From: Tepidisphaeraceae bacterium | GTDB lineage: Bacteria > Planctomycetota > Phycisphaerae > Tepidisphaerales > Tepidisphaeraceae | Reading direction: 5' to 3' | Assembly: GCA_025450555.1 (NCBI GenBank) | Contig: JANWHF010000260.1 | Span: 1 to 11,308 of the forward strand | Length of the DNA: 11,308 bases | In this document: piece after piece, positions 1-5,364 of the stretch | How positions within the stretch are numbered: position 1 is the stretch's first letter | How the letters are laid out: each line of letters opens with the position of its first letter | Notes under the pieces: model-generated | What the model saw: only the letters and a program-made list of their open reading frames with translations | What the model was told of the DNA's origin: nothing | The model's database searches: none | Translations under genes and position numbers: made by a program

Positions 1-9
1 CCAGTTATA

Positions 10-34
10 CACGGGCGGCCGATGCCCGCGCTAC
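10..34. repeat. REP-like palindrome at the left window edge
   Basis: The sequence reads CACGGGC, a 7-nt centre GGCCGAT, then GCCCGCG followed by CTAC. The arms pair over at least five bases (CGGGC with GCCCG). It lies just past the stop codon of the minus-strand DUF1963-like gene. Its layout (CAC, variable stem, GAT, variable stem, CTAC) matches the palindrome at 2807-2829, where the stem bases differ but still pair, so both may belong to one dispersed family. There is no T-tract, so a role as an intrinsic terminator is doubtful. Confidence 0.35.
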
Positions 35-38
35 AAGG

Positions 39-1643
39 CTAGGAAACATCCACCGCGATCGCGAGCCGATGTAAATTCGCGTCGGCGACTTGGCGTTGGT
101 CGGCGAGGATGATGGCCCAACCGGCGTCGCCCCAGAAGTATGGGCCGCTGTCGGAGTCCATCACCAGCAGCGGACGCCAGTAAGACAGCTCGGCCATGTG
201 CTTTTGCACATCGGCCTGCCACCACTGGATCGCTGCAATCTTCCCGGCGATCTCCTGCGGATCGGTCCATTCCTGGCGAGACCAACCCTTGAGAGATTCG
301 TATCCGTGCAATCGCCAATGAAGGGCCGTTGCGAGTTGGGACGCCTTCAACTCCGAGGCGCAATCATTGAGCTTTTGCTCAAAATCGTTCCAGGTTCTGC
401 GGATTATGACCAGATCATTCTTCTGGCACGCATACTGCATCGGCGTGAGCAACGCCAGCAGTTGCGAGTAGACCGACTTACCCTTTGGCTCCAAAATCTT
501 TTTGAGCGCCGCTTCCAGGCCGGCTGGATCGTCCGCGAATTCCTTTCTGATGCGCGCTTCTTCTTTCAAACTGGCCATCGCCCGCTGTGACGCCCGCAAT
601 TTTTGCTCCGCATCCTGATCCTCCATCGCCGCGACCTGCGCTTTGAATCGCTCGGGATCATTAATGATGGGGATGTGTTCCATTTCCCGATCAATTTCGG
701 ACGTGCTGTCCATCAACTCCTCCAGCGCCCTGTTCGCGGCTTCGGGATCTTTCGCCTTGACCTCCTGCCACCGCTTTTGCCGTAGCGCAAGCGCGGCCTG
801 GCCTTTTGTAATCTTTTTGCGCACATCAGGCGCAGTGAGCCCTTTGCGATCGATCACTTTTTGTTCAACTTCAGCAACCCATTTTTCGCACGCCTGCACC
901 ACCGACTCGGCCATCATCGGCAAGGGCTCGATCGCCGCGGACTGCGCTTTTGCCTGCTCGAGCTTTTGCTGAAGATTTTTAACCGAGCCCTCTAGATTTG
1001 CGTACCAGCCGTATGGGAAACCATTCACACTGAGGTAGGAATACCTGGTGATCGTCACCGGGTCGGCATCGGTCCACCACTCATGATGTCCAAACAACCG
1101 GCTGAAACTATGTTCGGGTTTCAGCGCTCGATTAAGCTCGGTCAATGACTCCATGAGATCCGAGTCATCAGTCGAGGTATCTGAGTCGCTGGGCGACCAG
1201 GATGTCGACAAGCCGGCGTGAAGCCCCTCTTCCAGGCGAAATCGCTGGCTTTCCAGAACCTCCCCCGCGATGGGTTCTCCCGACAAGTATTCCTCCCGCG
1301 GCGGTTCTGTCTCTTGCGTTTTCACTCCCGAGGCAACGACAACCATTTCACAGATGTTATGAGCGACAAAGATGAGCAAGTGCCCCGTGTTTCGCGGGAG
1401 GGGTGACCATTCTGGCAGCAGCGCGGTGTCGATGGCCATCAAATAGGTCAGCAACTTGCCTTGCGCCTTCGGCCATTCTCGACCCGCTGGAAGGATCGGC
1501 CTGCCACCTGCGTTCAACGGGCCCTCCTCATCCTTCACCAGCCACACGCACGGGTGCAGGAAGTCTGGGTGCTCCTCGGCAATTTTGCGGAGATCGCGAT
1601 CTTCTACGGCTGCCAAGATTGTTTTGCGCTGGATCGGGGCCAT
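39..1643 (-). CDS. DUF1963 (YwqG-like) family protein with a large helical insertion
   Basis: The product is 534 aa, from ATG at 1643 to TAG at 39. The N-terminal part resembles DUF1963/YwqG: GGRPILP at 46-52, EWP at 56-58, a hydrophobic AID segment near 70-72, LP at 82-83, and HSFSRLFGHHEWW at about 178-190, matching the family's H-x-L-G-(Y/H)-P region. The C-terminus has the other family hallmark, PLLVMDSD (491-498) and WGDAGWAI (504-511). Between these halves, residues about 215-445 are charged, rich in Ala, Glu, Gln and Lys, and probably helical or coiled-coil. YwqG-type proteins are usually about 250-300 aa, so this one is roughly twice the normal length. There is no signal peptide, so it is probably cytoplasmic. 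The family's biochemical function is not settled. The ribosome site is weak (AGAAAGAAA upstream). The reading frame is certain; the family call rests on motif recall. Confidence 0.75.
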   Translation of the reverse strand: MAPIQRKTILAAVEDRDLRKIAEEHPDFLHPCVWLVKDEEGPLNAGGRPILPAGREWPKAQGKLLTYLMAIDTALLPEWSPLPRNTGHLLIFVAHNICEMVVVASGVKTQETEPPREEYLSGEPIAGEVLESQRFRLEEGLHAGLSTSWSPSDSDTSTDDSDLMESLTELNRALKPEHSFSRLFGHHEWWTDADPVTITRYSYLSVNGFPYGWYANLEGSVKNLQQKLEQAKAQSAAIEPLPMMAESVVQACEKWVAEVEQKVIDRKGLTAPDVRKKITKGQAALALRQKRWQEVKAKDPEAANRALEELMDSTSEIDREMEHIPIINDPERFKAQVAAMEDQDAEQKLRASQRAMASLKEEARIRKEFADDPAGLEAALKKILEPKGKSVYSQLLALLTPMQYACQKNDLVIIRRTWNDFEQKLNDCASELKASQLATALHWRLHGYESLKGWSRQEWTDPQEIAGKIAAIQWWQADVQKHMAELSYWRPLLVMDSDSGPYFWGDAGWAIILADQRQVADANLHRLAIAVDVS

Positions 1644-1823
1644 AGTTTCTTTCTGTTCTGTTAACGATCATTCCTCTTTTGGGGTGAGCAGTGTCCAGCA
1701 TCTTCTCGCCGAATCGTATCAGAAGAAACAAGTAACTGATGATTATGATTGGAGGAGCAGCGATCTGCCGCTGGTTGGGGGCTCTTATCAGAGACTGGAA
1801 ACTGGGAGCTAGAAACCAGAAAC

Positions 1824-1856
1824 GGCCCTGCCCGAGCGGTCGGGGGCTAGCGGGCC
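1824..1856. repeat. Nested hairpin element
   Basis: An outer stem GGCCC (1824-1828) pairs with GGGCC (1852-1856). Inside it, CCCGA (1831-1835) pairs with TCGGG (1840-1844) around GCGG. On the plus strand it is followed by TCTT, so weak terminator activity is possible. It shares the core CTGCCC-GAGCGG-TCG-GGGGC with the element at 2168-2192. A run of similar short words (CTGGAAACTGG, CTAGAAACCAG) lies just upstream. Confidence 0.4.
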
Positions 1857-2167
1857 TCTTGCGTTCATGACAACACTGCGGGGTTAAGCGGACAGGTCTC
1901 AACGTTTTGTCGCGGTCGTTGAGCGACTGCGAGGCGGCGCTGCGCTTGATTCCACATCCCAAACCCTGGAAGCGGACGTTTTACTGACGTGGCGGCCACC
2001 CCTTACGCCTCGCGCGGGATTGGCCAAAAAACAAAAGAGGCCATTTCCGATGTTCGCAACATGTATGGTATACGGCTTGCAGGAGATTCCTGTGTGCTAT
2101 GGAGGTGTCGATGGCGATGGGAGCAGAGGCATTGAGATTCATTCAACCTGGACCGAATTGGGGACAG

Positions 2168-2192
2168 CCTGCCCCGAGCGGGGTCGAGGGGG
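2168..2192. repeat. Short palindromic repeat related to 1824-1856
   Basis: It contains CCCC-GAGC-GGGG (2172-2183), flanked by CCTG on the left and TCGAGGGGGC on the right. The pattern CCTG...GAGCGG...GTCGA.GGG resembles a class of dispersed repeats of the CCTGAGC-N-GTCGAAGG type that I recall from many GC-rich bacterial genomes. The class assignment is from memory and uncertain; the dyad itself is visible. Confidence 0.35.
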
Positions 2193-2488
2193 CCCGGTGG
2201 ACTCGCGGCAGGTTGGGCAAGAGCGGGCGGCGCGGGTGCGTCTTGCGCAGATCGCCGGGGAAATCAGCCGGTTCCATTTCGCGCAGCGCGTCCCAATCCG
2301 CTTACTTCGTGCGCGGCTCTTTGGAGAGCGGGAGGCGGGAAGAACAAATGGACATAAGTAAATATGAAAAGTCATTTGACAATCGTTGCGCGGCGCTGGT
2401 GTCGCGCGAGGGTCGCGCGCTGCGCGCGGGACAGAATTGCAAGTGTTGTATGGTCAATGAATTGCGGCTGATGAGCCTCCCAAGCAGG

Positions 2489-2521
2489 GCGCGCGGCGCG
2501 CAAGTGTCGCGCGCCGCGCGC
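2489..2521. repeat. Perfect 13-bp G+C-only inverted repeat
   Basis: The left arm GCGCGCGGCGCGC (2489-2501) is exactly complementary to the right arm GCGCGCCGCGCGC (2509-2521), with the 7-nt loop AAGTGTC. A smaller GC dyad, CGCGCG-CTG-CGCGCG-like, lies at 2414-2428. The stem would be extremely stable in RNA or as a cruciform. Its role is unknown. Confidence 0.7.
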
Positions 2522-2540
2522 GGGCACTTCATGCCGTTTA

Positions 2541-2564
2541 GCGGGCGGCTTTGCCCGCCGTTTT
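2541..2564 (+). terminator. Terminator-like hairpin
   Basis: The stem GCGGGC (2541-2546) pairs with GCCCGC (2553-2558) around GGCTTT. It is followed on the plus strand by CGTTTT and then a pyrimidine-rich stretch ending CTCTTTCT. The 6-bp stem and T-run fit a weak intrinsic terminator, but no plus-strand gene upstream is convincing, so it may be just one more repeat of the region. Confidence 0.25.
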
Positions 2565-2711
2565 ACGCTCTTTCTATTGAAGCCCTGCGAATGCCCATGC
2601 CGTGGCGGACGAGTGCCCAAAGAAAAAACGGCGCGCAACGGCTTGCAAGCAAGGATCGCTCAACGCGCGAGGGTGCAGCGATTGCGCGAGATCATGGTTT
2701 TCCGTGCTCGC

Positions 2712-2731
2712 GGCGTCGCAGGAGCGACGCC
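2712..2731. repeat. Perfect 8-bp inverted repeat with AGGA loop
   Basis: GGCGTCGC (2712-2719), loop AGGA, then GCGACGCC (2724-2731). The loop matches the start of the AGGAT loop of the palindrome at 2807-2825, and it lies about 75 bp from it, which suggests the two are related REP-like elements with different but self-complementary arms. Confidence 0.5.
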
Positions 2732-2806
2732 CGCGACGCCCTCCAGTACGCCTGCGCGCATCCTTTTGGGACATTTTGTGACATGCCCCCTTCGCATAGG
2801 AGGAAT

Positions 2807-2829
2807 CACAGCCAGGATGGCTGTGCTAC
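2807..2829. repeat. REP-like palindrome (perfect 7-bp stem)
   Basis: CACAGCC (2807-2813), loop AGGAT, GGCTGTG (2819-2825), followed by CTAC. It lies about 70 bp beyond the hisF stop codon in the direction of hisF transcription, so it could mark or protect the 3' end of the hisF transcript. It has no U-run in that orientation. The layout matches the element at 10-34. Confidence 0.5.
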
Positions 2830-2834
2830 GTCGT

Positions 2835-2886
2835 GCAACATCGGCAAAATGCCAAAAATGTTGCATTTTGTTGCATTTTGTTGCAT
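2835..2886. repeat. Hairpin plus tandem TTGCATTTTG repeat after hisF
   Basis: GCAACAT (2835-2841) pairs with ATGTTGC (2858-2864), enclosing a small GGC-AAAAT-GCC hairpin (2843-2853). Overlapping it is a tandem repeat TTGCATTTTG (2861-2870 and 2871-2880) with a partial third copy TTGCAT (2881-2886). It starts 13 bp past the hisF stop in hisF orientation and is the first strong fold after that gene, so it is a candidate 3'-end structure for the tRNA-His-hisF transcript. Confidence 0.45.
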
Positions 2887-2899
2887 CGCGCTGGATGGC

Positions 2900-3670
2900 T
2901 CAGATGAGCCGGACGGGGACGTCGTGGCGGGCGAGGAATTGTTTGACCTGGCCGACGCTGAATTGATTGAAATGAAAGATGCTGGCGGCGAGGGCGGCGT
3001 CGGCGTGGCCGGTGGTCAGGACGTCGAGGATGTGCTGCGGCGAGCCCGCCCCTCCGCTGGCGACGACGGGAATTTTCACCGCGTCGCTGACGGCGGCGGT
3101 CATCTCCAGATCGTAGCCGGCGGTGGTGCCGTCGGCATTCATGACGTTCAGGACGATCTCGCCGGCGCCGAGGGCTTCAGCTTTTTTGGACCATTCGAGC
3201 ACGTCGATGCCGGTGCCGACGCGTCCACCATTGATGAAGACTTCCCAACGTTCGCGGCCATCTTTTTGAACGCGATTGGCGTCGAGGCCGAGCACCGTCG
3301 CCTGCCGGCCAAACTTGCGGGCGATTTGCGAGATCAATTCGGGCGTCTTCACCGCGGCGGAATTGACGCTGACTTTTTCTGCGCCGGCCTGGATGAGCCG
3401 AGTGGCATCATCCAGCGTGCGAATTCCTCCGCCGACGCAGAGCGGCATGAAGACCTGCTCGATCACGCGGCCCACCAGCTCGGCCATGATCTGGCGTCCC
3501 TCATGGCTGGCGGTGATGTCGTAGAAGACCAGCTCATCGGCGCCGTCGGCCTGATAGCGCTTGGCCTGCTCGACCGGGTCGCCGGCATCGACGTGATCGA
3601 AGAATTTTACGCCTTTGACGACGCGGCCGCGATCGACATCGAGGCAGGGAATGATGCGCTTGGTGAGCAC
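2900..3670 (-). CDS. hisF: Imidazole glycerol phosphate synthase cyclase subunit HisF
   Basis: HisF is the cyclase half of the HisF-HisH complex. It uses ammonia released by HisH to turn PRFAR into imidazole glycerol phosphate and AICAR in cytoplasmic histidine biosynthesis. From the GTG at 3668-3670 the product is 256 aa, the normal length. It starts with the classic LTKRIIPCLDV, with catalytic Asp11 and Asp130 (VLGLDANR). Phosphate-binding segments are present: GGGIR (80-84), VNSAAV (102-107), DGT (180-182), ASGGAG (204-209) and AALAASIFHF (225-234). The strand-6 motif reads LNVMNADGT where I expect LTSxDxDGT, a mild oddity. The frame stays open upstream to 3727, but that part runs through the tRNA-His gene, so GTG 3670 is the sensible start. 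No Shine-Dalgarno sequence precedes it. No other his gene is in the window. It follows tRNA-His by 15 nt and probably shares its promoter. Confidence 0.95.
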   Translation of the reverse strand: MLTKRIIPCLDVDRGRVVKGVKFFDHVDAGDPVEQAKRYQADGADELVFYDITASHEGRQIMAELVGRVIEQVFMPLCVGGGIRTLDDATRLIQAGAEKVSVNSAAVKTPELISQIARKFGRQATVLGLDANRVQKDGRERWEVFINGGRVGTGIDVLEWSKKAEALGAGEIVLNVMNADGTTAGYDLEMTAAVSDAVKIPVVASGGAGSPQHILDVLTTGHADAALAASIFHFNQFSVGQVKQFLARHDVPVRLI

Positions 3671-3685
3671 GTGGGGATTAAGGAG

Positions 3686-3759
3686 GGTGACTGACGGGAT
3701 TCGAACCCGCGACGTCCAGGACCACAACCTGGCGCTCTACCAACTGAGCTACAGCCACC
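3686..3759 (-). tRNA. tRNA-His (anticodon GUG)
   Basis: The minus strand folds into a complete cloverleaf: acceptor GTGGCTG/CAGTCAC (one G-U pair), D arm GCTC-AGTTGGTA-GAGC, anticodon arm CCAGG-TTGTGGT-CCTGG with anticodon GTG, a 5-nt variable loop ACGTC, and T arm GCGGG-TTCGAAT-CCCGT. Base 3759 supplies the G at position -1 and base 3686 the C at position 73, the pair that identifies tRNA-His. The 3' CCA is not encoded (the next bases are CTC), so it must be added enzymatically. It lies directly upstream of hisF on the same strand. Confidence 0.97.
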
Positions 3760-3771
3760 GTTGATGCTGTA

Positions 3772-3800
3772 TTTTTAGCCCAGTCCGGCCGGCGGGTCAA
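3772..3800 (-). promoter_or_regulatory. Sigma-70-type promoter for tRNA-His (and probably hisF)
   Basis: On the minus strand a -35 box TTGACC (3795-3800) and a -10 box TAAAAA (3772-3777) are separated by exactly 17 bp. Transcription would begin at about 3765, six or so bases before the mature tRNA 5' end. No separate promoter fits in the 15 nt between tRNA and hisF, although one inside the tRNA sequence cannot be ruled out. Confidence 0.6.
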
Positions 3801-3817
3801 CCGGGAGGGAGGTTTTG

Positions 3818-4006
3818 ATGGGACGCGAAGGAAAGGCCATAAACGGTCATAAGTGCGGGGTGTTCCTCGCGTTTGATGCACGGGGGAGCCGGCAGACGGC
3901 GGAAACTCGCTTGCGCATTCGCGGACGGTTTGGGCGATCGGATTGGGCGCATCGGGTCGCGAAGGCGCAAGCGATGTGGGCCGCAAATCCGGCGAGGTCG
4001 GCATAG
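3818..4006 (+). CDS. Possible small ORF (62 aa), doubtful
   Basis: An ATG at 3818 follows GGGAGGGAGG with about 5 nt spacing, a good ribosome site. The frame runs 62 codons to TAG at 4004-4006. The product is basic (many Arg, Lys and Gly) with no signal peptide, membrane segment or motif I recognise. It lies in the 312 bp spacer between the divergent tRNA-His promoter and the EPLE-signature gene. The Shine-Dalgarno-like sequence is the only positive evidence; apart from this ORF I see nothing clear in that spacer. Confidence 0.15.
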   Translation: MGREGKAINGHKCGVFLAFDARGSRQTAETRLRIRGRFGRSDWAHRVAKAQAMWAANPARSA

Positions 4007-4071
4007 TTTCCGATTTGGCCCTGACGCGGGTGGCTTCGTGTTTGCTCGGATTTCGCAGCAACGGAGGAATG

Positions 4072-5349
4072 ATGCAAAACCGAAAGCAACACCAGAACCC
4101 TTCATCAGAAATGAATCGACGTGCTCATGCGGAAATGCCGGCCATCGAACCACTCGAGAATCGATGCCTGCTATCGGCGGCGGCTGCACCGTTGCAACTG
4201 GCCGGGACGAGCTTTACAGGAAGCCTGCACTTGGGTCAGATCTTGGCAAATTTCGCGCAGGGCGGAGCCACGGCGACGGGCCGATCGCATCTGCGCGCGA
4301 TGACCGTTTCCATCGAAAGCGAGAACGCTAATGGACTGATCGTGGGCACGGCAAATGTGCAGAATCTTGGAACGTTTAATCTGACCGGGACGGTCTCCGG
4401 CAATCGCGTCGATGCCGTCATTATCAACGCTACTTCCGGCACGGGTCAGATCGGCGGTCGTCTCATCGATGGAACGATGCGCATGAACGGCGGCTTCGTT
4501 GACCAGTCCGGCAAGCAGACGGAGCGCGGAGCATTCCAACTGAATCGAAATACCGCGGTTGCCGGCGTGACGGGAACAAGCGGCGCAACTGCGACGATCG
4601 CGGCACCAACAGCGTCCAACTCAACCGGCAAGATCGCCGCCGGCAGCTACGTCGGCGCGACAGGCAATCGTCATGGGATTTCCATCGACGTCACCAATGA
4701 AACCGCAGATGGATTGATAGAAGGTGTCGCTGTTCTGCAGAACGTCGGCACGTTCAACTTTCAGGGCGTGACCAACGGCAGGACATTCACACTGTTTGTT
4801 GATGGAGCTGACGGAAGCGGAACGATCACTGGCACAGTCGGCACCAACAGCTACAAGCTGGCGGGGAATCTCGCGACGCAGCAAGGCTCTTCATCTGTCA
4901 AGACACATTTTGAAGCGGTCAATGCGGCTGTGCCGGCGCCTAAACGCGCAACATCGGGATCAAATGGTTCAGGTGTAACGCTTGGCTCGGGTAACACCAA
5001 TTTCCCGACGAATCTCGATAACGGTGCGGGCGGAGTAACCAACAACGGCGGCATGACCGTTACTCCGCCTCCTGCCGCGGGAACCGGCACCAACAATGGC
5101 GCAGGCGGCAGCGGCGACCTGTCCGGCACCGGCTCCAATACAGGCGCGCCCATCACCGGCTCCGGCATCGGATCAGCCGGCAGCGGAACCACCGGAACAG
5201 GCAATGATTTAAATGGAGGACTATCCAACATCGGCGGGGTCGGATCGACAACGACCGGTGGCTCCACGATCGGCAGCGTCGGAAGCACGAGTAGCTCAAC
5301 ATCCACCGGAGGCACTGGAATGGCTGCGCCGATTACTTCGACAATTTAG
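4072..5349 (+). CDS. Putative exported protein with planctomycete EPLE-type N-terminal signature and two internal repeats
   Basis: The product is 425 aa from the second of two adjacent ATGs (4069 and 4072). GGAGGA at 4063-4068 is better spaced for 4072. The N-terminus has a basic stretch, then IEPLENRCLLSAAAA (25-39), a form of the EPLExRxLLSA signature found at the start of many planctomycete surface or secreted proteins. There is no ordinary signal peptide. Two related, probably beta-rich units follow, about 78-142 and 202-267. Both carry NGLIxG or DGLIEG, then QN(L/V)GTFN, then a GSGTI-like turn and a closing strand. From about residue 298 the chain is almost entirely Gly, Ser, Thr and Asn with short SGTGS-like runs, and it ends in TSTI without membrane anchor or dockerin. 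The function is unknown. It is transcribed away from tRNA-His and ends 15 nt from the convergent DUF1552 gene. Confidence 0.85.
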   Translation: MQNRKQHQNPSSEMNRRAHAEMPAIEPLENRCLLSAAAAPLQLAGTSFTGSLHLGQILANFAQGGATATGRSHLRAMTVSIESENANGLIVGTANVQNLGTFNLTGTVSGNRVDAVIINATSGTGQIGGRLIDGTMRMNGGFVDQSGKQTERGAFQLNRNTAVAGVTGTSGATATIAAPTASNSTGKIAAGSYVGATGNRHGISIDVTNETADGLIEGVAVLQNVGTFNFQGVTNGRTFTLFVDGADGSGTITGTVGTNSYKLAGNLATQQGSSSVKTHFEAVNAAVPAPKRATSGSNGSGVTLGSGNTNFPTNLDNGAGGVTNNGGMTVTPPPAAGTGTNNGAGGSGDLSGTGSNTGAPITGSGIGSAGSGTTGTGNDLNGGLSNIGGVGSTTTGGSTIGSVGSTSSSTSTGGTGMAAPITSTI

Positions 5350-5364
5350 TTGTGACGTCGCAGG

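Larger units (their letters stand above)
1644..2899. other. Gene-poor, repeat-rich intergenic region
   Basis: About 1.25 kb holds no open frame I can defend. Frames here are short, overlap one another, use rare starts, or are continuations of the antisense of hisF, and their translations are Arg/Pro/Gly-rich without recognisable motifs. Instead the region contains several hairpins: 1824-1856, 2171-2182, 2489-2521, 2541-2558, 2712-2731, 2807-2825 and 2835-2864. It also has a short tandem repeat at 2861-2886. Small dyads occur at 2080-2092 (CAGGA GAT TCCTG) and at the TGGCC/GGCCA pair near 2020-2044. It separates the divergently arranged upstream end of the DUF1963-like gene from the 3' end of hisF. 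A non-coding RNA or gene relic cannot be excluded. Confidence 0.6.

Noticed and set aside
1528..1962. 144-codon minus-strand frame overlapping the DUF1963-like gene start
   Set aside because: It overlaps the real gene in another frame, is rich in Arg, Pro and Ser, and crosses a hairpin repeat.
2020..2361. 113-codon plus-strand frame
   Set aside because: It starts at TTG without a ribosome site, runs through a palindromic repeat, and has no recognisable motif.
2861..2886. Tandem TTGCATTTTG as a CRISPR-like array
   Set aside because: The units abut without spacers and are only 10 bp long, and no cas gene is present.
2099..3694. Long plus-strand open frame of 531 codons opposite hisF
   Set aside because: It is the antisense of hisF (2900-3670) extended into repeat-rich DNA. 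HisF is certain from its catalytic motifs, and the plus-strand translation is low-complexity in the hisF part.
3671..3727. Extended hisF start at 3727
   Set aside because: The extra 19 residues would be encoded by the tRNA-His gene, and GTG 3670 gives the standard HisF N-terminus with Asp at position 11.
3873..4331. 152-codon plus-strand frame overlapping the EPLE gene start
   Set aside because: It overlaps the EPLE-signature gene in another frame, lacks a ribosome site and is Arg/Gly-rich, as expected for a shadow frame.
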